A DNA stretch of 64,000 nucleotides from Hippophae tibetana (taxonomy: Eukaryota; Streptophyta; Magnoliopsida; Rosales; Elaeagnaceae): NCBI GenBank assembly GCA_037013495.1, contig CM072807.1:8621001-8685000 (forward strand), given 5' to 3'. A program made the translations under genes and the position numbers. The notes beneath the pieces were generated by a model that saw only the letters and a program-made list of their open reading frames with translations, was not told where the DNA came from and searched no databases. Positions 1 through 12,029 of the stretch are shown in pieces. Within the stretch, counting starts at the first letter, position 1. Each line of letters begins with the position of its first letter.

Positions 1-1086
1 ACAAGTCTGTTTTATACAGATATGTGATAAAGTTATTTGTGTTTATAGGGTATGCGAGACTTCCGAATTTTGTTAAATTGTGATTTTTACTAAAAATAGA
101 TAATAACTATAATATGAAAGAAAAATATGTAACAAAGGCATAGCAAAGTGGAAAGTTTGCTTTAAAGGAAAAGATTATAAATTTCACAAGTGTAAATTTT
201 TTAAATTATACTATACTTATACTTATAAATGGCTACGTTTTATTATATAATCTGTTCAATCTATTTTCGATAACGACTAAAAACATAATTAGATTATAAC
301 ATCATTTATTCTAAATATAATTTGTTACAATCTAATCCACGTAACTTAATTGTGTTTTTACGAGTTTAATGTGTTGTTACGGGTTTTGTTCAACCTAACT
401 CCAAATTGGATAAGTACTATTTAAAATATGAAAATATTTATCGTAAATTTCTTTAATTTTAAGAAAATTTGACCAATTTAATATTTTTTATATCAATTCA
501 AAATCAAGATGTAATAATTCATTTCTTAAAGTAAACTTTTTATGTTAGTTTAAATTATTTTGTTATAAACTAATAATTTACGGGATCAAAGTTCAGGTCT
601 AATTTTAATTGCACAAATATATAATTATGAATAACAGTAAAATAATAAACAGTGAGAAAATAAATAGCAAACAATAATTTAAATGATTCAACTTTTTAAT
701 ATGAAAAATATACTCCATTAACCACGATACATTGAAGAAAATTTACTAATAATTAAATAGAGATACAAACATAAATATTCAAATAATTTCATAAAATATA
801 TCAAAAATAACCTCAAAATATTTTCTTCTAACGTAAAAATATTAACGTACAAATCTCTGTACAACTTGTCCTTGATTCCATCAATTTGACATTTTCAACA
901 TATGAACATGCGGACAACAGTGAAGTTTAGCAAAATTGCAATTCTATGCTTTTCTTCTTGTCTTAGCTCCTACTGCTTTGTTTCAACTCTAGCAGCTGCT
1001 GGTAGTTTTTTTTTTCTTTTCAGCTGCTATGTTCCCTGTTCTCTTTTGTTCTTTCTCCAACTGCTGTTAAATTTAACATAAACTAC

Positions 1087-1095
<9 letters not shown>

Positions 1096-1122
<27 letters not shown>
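1096..1122. repeat. (TA)n microsatellite
   Basis: A run of alternating T and A directly readable in the sequence. Similar runs occur at about 6236-6262 (next to a short TG run), 11186-11236, 22694-22712, 22796-22811 and 26971-26990. Confidence 0.9.
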
Positions 1123-1126
<4 letters not shown>

Positions 1127-2139
1127 ACAATATAAGGATTTCTAAAATTATTGGACTTTGGGTTAGAACTAAGTTTTGAACCACCTTATTTAACATATTT
1201 CATCCAAAATATAGAGGTTAAAATTGTATATTCTTTAATCAATGTCTAGCTCAAACATTTGTTTCTTTTTAAACTTGACCATATTTATACATTTAATCAT
1301 TTGGTTAGTATTTTATTAAGATATATCATAGCAAAAAATATAAATATTTACATTTGATGTTAAAGTTATAGTCTACCTCAAAATTAAACTACATATAATT
1401 AGGAAAAAAGGAAATAAAAACTATATATCAGTGCTATCTTTCAGCAGGTTCTCATAATTCGACTTCATTATAGCTTAAAACATTTTGTAGGCCTGGGAGT
1501 CTTGAGTGTTTTTTTAAGGTGTACCAACCAATTTTTGAGAAAATTGTTTTATATAGAGCTAATTCGTTATTACTACGTTGTAGTTTTTGAAAATTTGAGA
1601 GTAAGTGACGCATTTATATGATGTTTCCTATTAGGTTAGGTATTATAGATGGAATTGTTGAATTTAGCTTCATTTTTAAAACTTATTACTTAACACTATT
1701 TGATTATAGTTATTTATACGCATCTTCTTAAATTTTCAGTCTTATTTTTTTCTGAAAACATTTCCATCAAGATCTTGAAGGTTAGGTTTTAAATAATTAT
1801 TAGTTGTTTAAAACAAAAAAAAATAGTTTTTTTTAATTTTGATGTTATTGCAAAATGGGTTATAAAAAGAAAAAAAATCAAATTCTACTAAAATATACTA
1901 TAGATATTATTATTTGATATATGTGATTAAGATATGTATAATTATTATGGTGACGGTAAAATAAAAATTAAACTACAAAATGAATAAGAAAGGAAGATAA
2001 ATGAAATATTAAATTAGTAAGATTTTTATTGAATTGTGAGAATAATAATTAAAATGATAACTGTGTAGCCTCAATTAATGAATTTACATACAAGTAATGT
2101 GATGTTTAATTTAAAGTTTTTTCAAAAAATGATTAAAAA

Positions 2140-2400
2140 ATTATAAAAATAATACCTTTAAAATTCATAACAAAAAACACTATATTAATATTAAATGTGA
2201 TATAACTGAACAACGTTCAATATTGAATAATTCTAAATAATCATAGTTCAATTTTAATATTGTTTAATTGAACGGTGTTTAATGTGAAATAACACGTCCG
2301 ATTTTTTTAATAGAAAAAATATATGAATTGGACATAAATTGTATTATTTTTATAGTTAAAGTTTTTAAAAATATTATTTTTTTCAAATTAATTTTGTCAT
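2140..2400 (+). repeat. Single arm of a foldback repeat family
   Basis: This segment matches, with many changes, the left arm of the foldback element at 21928-22425. Shared blocks in the same order are an AATATTAAATG block, a GTTTAATGTGAAATAA-like block, TTTTTTTAATAG followed by AAAAATATAT, and a final GTATTATTTTTATAG-like block. It reads in the same orientation as the left arm. No second arm is evident here, so it is either a half element or one whose other arm has decayed. Confidence 0.5.
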
Positions 2401-4061
2401 TCTTCGATCATTCTCTTAAAACCAATAAGATAAAATATATATATAATTTTTTAGCTACAAAATTAAACGATTTAAATGATCTAACTTAAAAGATTATAAT
2501 GACTCTTTATTCTATTTTTATTATTTTGATTTACATGCAACAACGTTATACTTGTAACATATGCAATTATATACAAAATATATGGGATATGTAAGTATTG
2601 TTAACTTTTTATGTATCTTTTTATACTATTTTATCTCAAATGATTAAGATTTAACACTTTAATTTTTTCTTTATATTTTTATATAAATTTAAATTATTAA
2701 CATATAAAAATATAATAAATTTTATAATATATTAATGTAATTGATTATATCCTATCTTATATATAACAAGGTTACATATAGGAGATTAATGGTAAAACTC
2801 TTATAAAAAGCAAGAATTAAAAATGATTACTTATCTTATGAATTGTGTTATAATATAAATTGTATATAAGTTTTGCCCGCGGTATAAAGTTTATATGGGT
2901 TCATCCCCCATTTAGGAAGAAAAAAAAACTGTGGGTTTGGTTATCTACGTCGTTGGTTCAGTTTTTATTCGATAAATTTCAAAGATAGATACAATTTTGA
3001 GTAAAAACAAAATATGAAGTAACAAGTATGATTATCAGTATAATCATACCCGTTACTACCCAAAATTAATTATATTTATTTAATTAATTTATATATTTAT
3101 TAAATTAAATTATATATTAATTAATAATTATAGTTTATTGATTTTTCACGTAAGTATATAGGAAAAAAATATTTTTTTAGAAAAAATAGTTTTTTTCAAG
3201 TATTTTTTTAATAACTATCACGAACCATTACCCGTAAGTAAAAAAAACATCCACAAACCGTAAAGATTTTCATGTACACATTTTATAATTTGATTCGAGT
3301 ATAAATTTTATAATTTGATTCAGAGACAGTTATATCAATAATCGTTCTCGTCCTACTCGTACCCGTATCCATTGCTACCCCATTATTGTCCAAGAGTGAT
3401 AATATAATTGTTATTAAAAAAGGAATAGTTGCTTCTTATTATCAACTATTTACAAATTTATATAGGTTAAAGTTACAAAAATATCATTAAATTATTTATT
3501 TATACAATTGAATTATTTTTCATCTTATTTATATCATTTAATTATTACATGAGTTCTATTTATATCACTCTTTTAATTTTTGTCCAATGATGTCATATAT
3601 CAGTAGTAAATTTTGATAAATTTAGATAATTAAGTAATAAATTTAAAACAACTCTCATAATTAAGTGGTATATTTAGAATAAAATATCTAATATTTGAGT
3701 TGTTAAATGGAGACTAACAGAAAAATATAAATGAAATATATGTTATAACCAAGTGATATAAATAAGATAAAAAAAATAAATTAATTATAAAAATGAAATA
3801 TATACACTAATTTAATAAAAAAGTTATAACTATATTATATAAACTAGGATATATAACGGGCCTTTTAACAAAATGCATATATAACATGCCTATATCTTTT
3901 ATGAAATGGGCTTGCTTATAGTCCTAACTACATTAAATTCTTTGTGAAATAGAATCATTTTAAGTTCGATGAACACTTTTCCCATTCTTGCTCCACGACA
4001 TCATTTACACTATTATTTACAGTTTTACCCTTGTTTGTTTCATTGCCTATCATAGAATTGG

Positions 4062-4277
4062 TTGAGCTCATCTATGGCTTATTATTTCATTCTGAAAATG
4101 GTTGATGTCATTGACACCCTAACTTATCTCTTTCGATACTCTAAAGTGTTAAAACCCTTCACGACTCTTTCTCTTCCTCTTTCTATCGTCTTAACTGTTT
4201 ATAGACCTCAGCGACAACATCTCACTAAGGCTGAAAAAAGGTTCTTAAACTATGAAGTTGACAAAACTTTGAGCTGA
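4062..4277 (+). other. Unassigned short open frame just upstream of the CACTA element
   Basis: A 71-codon open frame begins MSSSMAYYFILK and ends NYEVDKTLS. It is less AT-rich than its surroundings and has some hydrophobic stretch in the middle, but no domain I recognise. It has no visible splice partners or promoter. It may be a fragment of an older element or gene interrupted by the CACTA insertion about 350 bp downstream, or simply chance. I do not assign a function. Confidence 0.2.
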
Positions 4278-4630
4278 CCTTTTTTGCTATAGAAAGGCCA
4301 GCCCATACCTCATCTAAGTTTCTTGGTCAGGGATTCAGTTTTTTAAGGTTCAACCATGGAGGTCGCGATGGTGGACATAGGTTGTAAGCTCTTCAAAGCA
4401 AGACACATCATTATCAACCAATCTCTCTCCTTGGTATTCTTCTATTCACTTCCACAAATCCCTTTTTCTTATAACTTGATATTGATATTTCAAAAAAAAT
4501 CAGTTAGTGCTTAACGTGTTTCGTTCATTTTTTTCATGTAATATATTATATCTATCTCTATTTTTTATAACATATTACATTCAATTTTATTGTTTATGTA
4601 ACATGTTACATCTAATTTTATATTTGTATA

Positions 4631-4665
4631 CACTACTACAATAAAAGGGTATTTAAGCCAAAATT
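4631..4665 (+). repeat. CACTA left terminal inverted repeat
   Basis: It begins CACTACTACAATAAAAGGG, the terminal signature of the superfamily, followed by TATTTAAGCC. It pairs with the degenerate right end at about 11995-12029. Beyond it, 4680-4790 holds short inverted motifs built on GACTTATAATGAATTATAAGTC, typical of transposase-binding subterminal repeats. Confidence 0.8.
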
Positions 4666-4959
4666 TAAATTCACTTTTAAGAAGAAAAAAATTGACTTAT
4701 AATGAATTATAAGTCGGCATGCTTATAAACTGACTAAAAATTTAAAGTTGATCAAATTAAAAAGTGAATTTAAATGGACTTAAAATTAAAAAATAATAAA
4801 AATATCAAAAAATAAGCATAAATTGTACCCGTTAATCGACGCATAATATAATATATGTTGACATGTAGGACCGGCGATACATGTGGTGTAACGTCGATTA
4901 TATGCATCAACCGACACTATGCCACGTATAACGTCGATTGTATGTGTCAATCGATGCAA

Positions 4960-6223
4960 ATTGTCTTTTTTTCTTTTCTTCTTCTTCCCCTTCTCCTGAT
5001 AATTCTTGGTGATGTCCCTTATTTTCTCTTTCACGTGTGCTATATTTCCAACCATTTTTGTCTATTTTCAACAACCATATTTTTGGGTTCAACACTCAAT
5101 ATTTTCTTACCTATTTTCCTTCACTTTCTCACTTATCAAACATATATTTTCTTCATTTTCTCACTTATTTTATTCTTGTAAGTATTTTTATGAATTATTT
5201 TACACTTATTATTGATGTTTTATATTTTTATTTAATTTTTATAAAAAAAAATTTTATTTTTATGTATATTGTGTATTATTGATTATTTGTATATATTTTA
5301 TTTTATGTAGTTTGTTAATTTTTATTCAAGCTTAAAGAAAACAAGGTATTTTTTTATTTTAACTAATTTCGTGTATTTTATATTTTATATTATATTTTAA
5401 CTAGTTGGGTTTTGTTTCTCTTTACTTTCTGTTCTCGATCCACCTTTTTTTTAGCTTAGTACTCAATATTTTCTTACCCATTTTTCTTCACTTTTTCACT
5501 TATCAAACATATTTTTTCTTCATTTTCTCACTTTTTTATTCTTCTAAGTATTTTTATGAATTATTTTACACTTATTATTGATGTTTTATATTTTTATTTT
5601 ATTTTTGTAATTTTTTTATTTTTATGTATATAATATGTTATTGATTATTTCTATATATTTTGTTTTATGTAGTTTGTTAATTTTTATTTAAACTTTAAAA
5701 AAATAACGTATTTTTTTATTTATTTATTTTGACTAATTTCATGTATCTCATGTTATATATATATATGGTGTAACGTTAGTTGACACATAGAACCGATATG
5801 TTAGGCATAGCGTTGGTTATACGTGTCAACCAATGTTATTTATCTTTTTTTCTTTTCTTCTTCTTCCCTTCCCTTATAATTCTTGCTATTGTTTTTTATT
5901 ATTTCTCTCACGTGTGCTATATTTCCAACCATTTTCGTTCATTTTCGACCATTATTTTTTACGTTGTTAGTTGGGTTTTGTTCCTCTCCACTTTTTGTTC
6001 TGTATCCACCATTTTTTTCAGCTTAGCACTCAATATTTTTTTACTCATTTTCCTTCACTTTCTTGCTTATCACACACATTTTTTCTTCATTTTCTCACTC
6101 GTATTATTATTGTAAATATTTTTATGAATTATTTTACACTTATTATTGATGTTTTATATTTTTTATTTAATTTTTGTAAAATTATTTTTTTATTTTTATG
6201 TATATTATGTGTTATTGATTATT

Positions 6224-6266
<43 letters not shown>

Positions 6267-6300
6267 TTGATTTTAAATATTTTTTGAACTTATTATTACA
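4960..6300 (+). repeat. Internal tandem repeat, about three copies, in CACTA 5' region
   Basis: A segment of pyrimidine-rich sequence is repeated in direct orientation. A shared block reading TATGAATTATTTTACACTTATTATTGATG occurs near 5190, 5556 and 6123, each preceded by CTTCATTTTCTCAC and followed by TTTATATTTTTATTT. The first and third copies also share a start reading TTTCTTTTCTTCTTCTTCCC (about 4968 and 5850) and CACGTGTGCTATATTTCCAACCATTTT; the middle copy is partial. The open frames in this stretch are low-complexity by-products of the T-rich repeat and are not genes. Confidence 0.75.
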
Positions 6301-6779
6301 TGTATTAAAATTTTTTTTATATTTTTAAAATTATAATGAATTTATTAATTGTTTAAATTTTAAAATGAGAAATTTCATGATGTTAATGAGGTTAAGTATC
6401 ACCTTATCCGTAGTGATACTCTTTTGAGTTATAAATATTAGTATTATCATAGAGAAAATATTGATGATACTCATGAGAAATAAATAAATAAGGATGTGAA
6501 TGTATTATATACATCTTATCAAAATAAGCACTTCAGACATAATATATAAATAGAAAATATATTTCATGCTGGGTAAGATGAACTACGTGAAAATGATCTT
6601 GAAACCTTTAAAAAACTGTTAAAATATTCCTAAACAAGTCGTTGTATCCAGAATACAAGACATACACTAAAATATCATGATTGGTTCATTTGTACAATAT
6701 GAAGGCAAAAAATGAGTTTTTGGACAAAGGATTCATTAAATTACTAAATGTACTAATATATATGTTTCTTGAGGGTAAT

Positions 6780-8720
6780 AAGTTACCATCTTCAATGTAT
6801 AAGATTCGTGCTTATCCAAATGATTGCATTCTTTATAAGAAATAATATGAGACATTAGATGATTATTCGGTGTGTAAAGAATCAAGATGGCAGCATACTA
6901 CAAATGAGAAAATAACTAAGAAAGGCATGCCCATAAAGGTATTTTGGTTCTTTCCTCTGATTACTCATTTTCAAAGGTCGTTCAAAAGTAAAGAGACATC
7001 AAATATGTTGACTTGGCATTCAGAGAATCGATCTGATGATGGGATGCTACGTCATCCTTTCAATTCTCCAAATTAAAAAGTAGTAGATAATTTATCCCCT
7101 CAATTTGCATATATATAATCCGCATAATCTTCGTCCTGCCATTGCTGCTAATAGAATTAATCCACAAAATTTCCTTAGTAGTAGATATAGTGGTTGGCCA
7201 ATAATTATTGTAATATACAACCTTCCTCCCTGGTTGTGTATGAAAATAAAATTCATGATACTAACATTATTGATCTCTTGATCGAAAATAACCTATAGTT
7301 GATATTGATGTGTAGTTGTAGCCTTTGATAGATGACTTAAAGACGTTATATAATGATGGTATAAATGTTTATGATGCACATCAGGAATAATACTTTAACT
7401 TGAAGGGGGTTCTTTTATGGATAATTAATGATTTTCTTATCTATGAAAACTTTCAGGACACGCAACAAAAGGTTATATAAGATGCTCTATTTGTAGTGAT
7501 AACACTTTTGTAATTTATCTTATTCATGGACGAAAGATGTGTTATAAAAAACATAGAAGAATTTTTCCATTTGAACACAAGTTTAGATAACAAAAGAAAA
7601 ATTTCGATGGTAAAGAATATCATGATCTTGCACCAAGACCTTTGCAAGGGTTTGAGATATTAAGGCGATTGAATGATGTGACATTCAAACCATATAAAAA
7701 GATGAAAAAAAGAATATTCACTGATGGTGAGAAATGAAATAGGTCAACTAATAAAATGGGTGAAAATGAAAATAGAACATGATTGTTGGAATAAAAAATC
7801 AATATTTTATTAATTATCTTACTGGAAAGACCTACATATTTGTCACATCTTAAATTTCATGTACATTGAGAAAAATGTATATGAGAGCTTGATTGGTACA
7901 TTACTTAATATACCTGGAAAAACAAAGGATGAAATTAAAGTAAGATTGGGTTTAAAGAAATTGGGCATACAACTTGAATTGACACCAAAGGTGGAAAATT
8001 ATAAGAATCGAACATACTTGTCACTAGTATCATATACAATGTTAATAAAAGAGAAGGATGTGTTTTGTAAATGTTTGGCGGGTGTAAAGGTTCCTAATGG
8101 TTACTAATTCAACTTAAGAAATTTTGTGTCTATGATTGATAAGAAACTTTATGGATTGAAATCACATAACTATTATATCTTAATGCAATACCTTTCTAGT
8201 TGCTATTAGGTCACTTCTTTCAAAATATGTTCGATTATTAATAATTCATCTTTGTTTATTCTTCAATACAATATGCAAGAAATCTATATCAATTGATGAG
8301 TTAAACTCTTTACAGAAAGATATTGTGAAGAATTTGTGTCTACTTGAGAAATATTTTCCTCTTTTTTCGATATAATGATTCACTTGTGTATTCATTTAGT
8401 TCAAGAAGTTCAATTATGTGGTTCTACTTACTTAAGATGGATGAATCCTTTTGAAAGATACATGCAAGTCCTTAAAGGATATGTAAATAAGATAAATCAT
8501 CCTAAAAGATACATCATGGAACATTAAATTAATAAATAGGCTATTGAGTTTTGTTCTGAATATTTTAATGGTTGCACTGAAATTGGAAATCCTACGCACA
8601 AGTTGTTCTTAGAATGTGACATGATCCAAGTAGTTAACCCTATGGTTGGTGGAAGTAAGAAATTGTTTATTAATTGCACTCAATGGGAAAAACATACCGA
8701 ATCATTTTAGTAAATAATAA
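6780..8720 (+). pseudogene. CACTA transposase remnant (TNP2 / Transposase_21 type)
   Basis: In shifting plus-strand frames this region follows the family order. First comes a YxNDCILYKK-like stretch (about 6800) and CKESRW, then an open piece at 6870-7076 with IKVFWFFPL, HFQRSF, MLTWHSENRSDDGMLRHP. Next are PLIDDLKTLYNDGINVYDAH (about 7325-7385), LRGVLLW-like and YWKDLHICHILNFMYIEKNVYE (about 7830-7885). A second open piece at 7859-8107 (GTLLNIPGKTKDEIKVRLGL) leads into KLYGLKSHNYYILMQYL and, near 8340-8500, FPLFFDIMIHLCIHLVQE and RWMNPFERYMQVLKGYV (DUF4218-like). The protein would have catalysed cut-and-paste transposition. Multiple stops and frameshifts show it is dead. Confidence 0.85.
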
Positions 8721-9049
8721 TGAGGCACAAACGTACATAGATTAAGTAACGATAATGCATGTCAACTTCACCATTTTCATATAAAATAAAATTATATATT
8801 TAACTGTTAATGACACATAATTGATATATCTCTCATAATATCACATAATGCATTTGAATTTATTAAAGATTGATCCTCGTTATAAAAAGGAGGAGAAAAA
8901 TGGTTATATGATGAGTATAAACGAGAGCTTATTAATTAGTTTCGCAACCATGTAAGTGTCACATACAAGAATTCATTAGTGTACCAAATTAATATTTTGC
9001 AACTTTGTTTTAAACATACTTCATGTTTTTATATGCATAGATTCGTTGA

Positions 9050-9520
9050 ACTCAATAAACTAAATCATAAAATAAGAGAAGCTTTGACATGGTTTACACA
9101 TGGTCCAAAATTTGATGTCAAATAGTATTTTAGTTTCAAAATTAATGGTTCTATGTTTACAACACAAGCAAGAGACAAAATTCGAGTAAACCAGAATAGT
9201 GGTGTGAAGATGGTTGCAAAAACTTGACAATTTGCTAGTTCGAAAGATGGTAATCTTGTACTTTCTGATAGAATGTATTATAGTATAATTCAAGAAATAT
9301 GGGAACTTGATTATGGGGTCTTCCATGAAACAATATTCTTGTGTGATTGAGTCAAAGATACTATAAATATTGGATATAAAATAGTTGATTTTGGATTTAC
9401 TCTTGTAAATTTATCCAAGATAGGTCACACTAATAATCATTTCAAGATAGAACTTCATGCAAAACAATTATTTTACATAAGAAATCAAATTGACACAAGT
9501 ATTTTAAGTGATGCAAAATG
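9050..9520 (+). pseudogene. DUF4216-like remnant of the CACTA element
   Basis: Plus-strand reading gives TWFTHGPKFDVK, KINGSMFTTQARDK, QNSGVKMVAKT, YYSIIQEIWELDYGVFHE, then DFGFTLVNLSKIGH and FKIELHAKQLFYI. This is the conserved series of the domain that normally sits at the C-terminal side of plant CACTA transposases. Stop codons interrupt it at several points, for example after FDVK and after MVAKT. The antisense open frame at 9060-9326 is only its shadow. Confidence 0.75.
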
Positions 9521-9899
9521 AGTATCTCAAGAAAAATCTGTATCTAGTGGACAATTATCACGCACCAAGTTCTTCAAAAAGAAACCATAGAAAAAGTATA
9601 ATTATGAGTATGTTATAAACTTCAATAAACATTTAGGCTCTGTTATGACGATTGTTGCAAACAAAAATAGTATGAATGATGGATAAATTGTGCCATTTTT
9701 TAAAGAAATATCTGGAGTAAACATTGGACAATCTTATATATCGGTCGAGTATACATTGCAATTATTTGATTTCAAATTATCGATTTAAGTATAATGGTGG
9801 ACAAAGTGAGTCCGCAATCAATAAATAGCTTTCATTTATGTAAAACATATAATTATGTTTATATTATCTAATTAATTATATATATTTATTTTATATAAG

Positions 9900-10530
9900 A
9901 CAAGCTATTATCGATTTGAAGCTAATCACTTGTCACATTTAGTGATATTTTATGATTCATTATATGCGAATCAATATCACAAGCATGATGCTAGTATAAA
10001 AGCGAAACAATCATGTGATAGAGCATTAACACTTCAGAGAAATCAAAAGTTAATTATCTCTTGGTCACTAAAGTTTGAATAAGGTCAAGATCACTGGACG
10101 TTGGTAATCCTTGATCTATACGATAATCATGTTTGGTATTAATACTCGGCTTCCATATAATTGAGTAAAGACACAAAATAGTTGTTGAAATATAAGAGTT
10201 ATAACTAGTTATTTTGCTTCTATTGATTTTTATAATATTGAAGAAAGAGCTAACTCTTTTAAACTTTGATAGGAATGGAATTTGTGGAATAAGAGTAAGG
10301 GCATTGTCCTTAAAAAAACAAATAAGCTTATATGTGATAAAATTATGGTATATACAAGTGAATATTAAGAATGAATTTTATTAATTTAATGAATAATATG
10401 ATTGAATAATAAAGATGTTTTAATTGATAAAATATTTACACTTTTTTAGGTTCCACAACAAAATGATAGAGTTATACATGGTTACTTTGTTATGAAATTT
10501 ATAAACAAGATCATCTCAAATATCAACATA
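9900..10530 (+). pseudogene. Ulp1-like (C48) protease remnant of the CACTA element
   Basis: Two segments resemble the SUMO-protease-like C48 domain that plant CACTA elements often carry. DHWTLVILDLYDNHVW (about 10090-10140) contains the catalytic His followed by a Trp-Thr-Leu core. VPQQNDRVIHGYFVMKFINK (10451-10510) aligns to the usual CPQQ..ECGYYVM block, where the residue before GY is the catalytic Cys; here it is His. Stops lie between the two segments. So both the reading frame and the nucleophile are lost. Confidence 0.7.
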
Positions 10531-11184
10531 TCAATTAAAGATGTGATAATTTCTTTCATTAATATACTCTTTTAAAATTTAAGTTATTTTTAATGAATTT
10601 ATGATATTAATTATGAAATAAGTTTTATTCATTTACGTTTCTGGAATCGTAATACCTGTAAGGTGTTGTTTGGTGTGCTTACTTGTTTCATAATCATACT
10701 TTAAATTTGTTAACCTTAAAGACTTTACATTTAATATTTCACATAACATGTAAACTATGTAAGTTTTTTAAGCCTCTTCATTTGAGGTCACGAGAACATT
10801 GAGGTAATGTTGCATGTATACTTGTTAAATAACAATTATACTGATCTTTTAATATATTTAATTTATTTTTTGTGAATTTATGATATTAAATTGTTATTTT
10901 AAATTTAAATACATGTAGTTCTTTGGTTTGAGTAAAACAGACTATGATAGACAAATTTTTTTATTATTTACAAGAAGAATAAGCGGAACACATGTTTCAA
11001 ATTATAAAGTTACAAGAAAAATTATAAGAAAAATCTAATGATATTGAATAGCATAAATATCTTATTATTATGTGTTTATCTTGTAAAATTTCATATAATA
11101 TTGTGTTTATCTTGTAAAATTTCATATAATAATGAATATATGTAATTTTATATTTAATATACCATACATATGTACATTTTCTTG

Positions 11185-11239
<55 letters not shown>

Positions 11240-11360
11240 ATGTAAGTTATTTTTTGTTATAAGTTAGTTTTTATGTAATTGATTAATATATAGTTTTTAA
11301 ATGAATAAAAAGTTTTAAAAACTATTTTAAATATAATCAAAATATGTTAATAGTTTATAC

Positions 11361-11770
11361 TACGAGTGTCCACGGTTTGGTCTGGTTCAGTTTTGAGTAA
11401 AAAAAATTAATTGGATTGGACCATTCATATTGTTCAAACTGAATCAAATCAGACCATTTGGTTATTAAAAATGTTGTAACCGAATGGCTTGATCTGGTTT
11501 GGTTAACGGTTTGGTCCAATTAATAATACATAGATATGATACACTTAACGATATATCTTTGGTTAAAATATGAGAAATTTAATAAATAGTTTGTGAAAAG
11601 TGATATGGAAAATTTAATATATTATTAAAACTAATCCGGTTTGATCCGATCGATTTAAAAATTAATATAACAGGACTAGACCGTTTGATTTATAAAAATA
11701 TTTGGATCGTCTTGATCGAGTCTGATTTTCTAGTTTAATTCAATTCAGTTCGGTTTTTAGATACCCTTAG
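11361..11770. mobile_element. Small TIR element nested in the CACTA 3' region (hAT-like candidate)
   Basis: The segment opens TACGAGTGTCCACGGTTTGG and closes CGGTTTTTAGATACCCTTAG. The two outer ends are roughly inverse (TACGAGTGTC against CTAAGGGTAT), and the interior is full of GGTTTGGTC, AACCGAA and CGGTTTG motifs on both strands, a style common to small non-autonomous plant elements. Flanks GTTTATAC and GTTATATC could be a decayed 8-bp target duplication, which would fit hAT, but they differ at four positions. No coding capacity. Confidence 0.5.
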
Positions 11771-11994
11771 GTTATATCATTTTAAGTTAGTTTTATAGTA
11801 GGGCGAACTTAAAAAATTTCACATATAAGATCGACTTAAAATTTTAAGTCAGTTAATATTGATTTTAAATTTAAAATCAATTGACAAGTAAGATCGACTT
11901 TAAATTTAACGTCGATTGATATGTAATATTAATTTTAAATTTTAAGTTGTTTCTAATTATTAGCCAACTTAAAATCTATTTTAAGTCTTATTAT

Positions 11995-12029
11995 CTACTT
12001 AAAAATCCTTTATTATAATAATAATAATG
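11995..12029 (-). repeat. CACTA right terminal inverted repeat (degenerate)
   Basis: Read in reverse complement it starts CATTATTATTATTATAATAAAGG, comparable to CACTACTACAATAAAAGGG with an expanded ATT triplet run. Just inside it, 11800-11990 has several palindromic motifs such as GACTTAAAATTTTAAGTC and GATTTTAAATTTAAAATC that mirror those at the left end. The exact last base is my inference because the terminal triplets have expanded. Confidence 0.6.

Larger units (their letters stand above)
1..4630. other. AT-rich intergenic DNA, no recognisable gene
   Basis: This stretch is extremely AT-rich with stops in all frames. A TA microsatellite lies at 1096-1122, and a single arm of a foldback repeat family lies at about 2140-2400 (listed separately). 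Around 3030-3400 there are degenerate pyrimidine-rich pieces reading like CCCGTTACTACCC and TACCCGTATCC, a style common in non-autonomous plant elements, but I could not fix any ends. The only open frame of note is at 4062-4277. Confidence 0.6.
4631..12029 (+). mobile_element. CACTA (En/Spm) DNA transposon, complete ends, decayed coding region
   Basis: A 7.4-kb element starts with CACTACTACAATAAAAGGG and ends with a degenerate inverse of it, reading CTTAAAAATCCTTTATTATAATAATAATAATG. The internal order on the plus strand is transposase remnant (TNP2/Transposase_21 type), DUF4216-like remnant and Ulp1-like protease remnant, the usual order of plant CACTA elements. Subterminal palindromic motifs resembling GACTTAAAATTTTAAGTC occur at both ends. 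The 3-bp target duplication is not preserved (ATA on the left, TAA on the right). Every coding segment carries stops and frameshifts, so the element is non-autonomous. A smaller TIR element sits inside it near the 3' end. Confidence 0.85.

Noticed and set aside
4786-6328. Many overlapping open frames on both strands rich in Phe, Ile, Leu and Ser
   Set aside because: They arise from the T-rich tandem repeat in the CACTA 5' region, overlap in several frames and carry no domain.
9060-9326. 88-residue open frame on the minus strand
   Set aside because: Antisense of the DUF4216-like segment, which matches its family on the plus strand.
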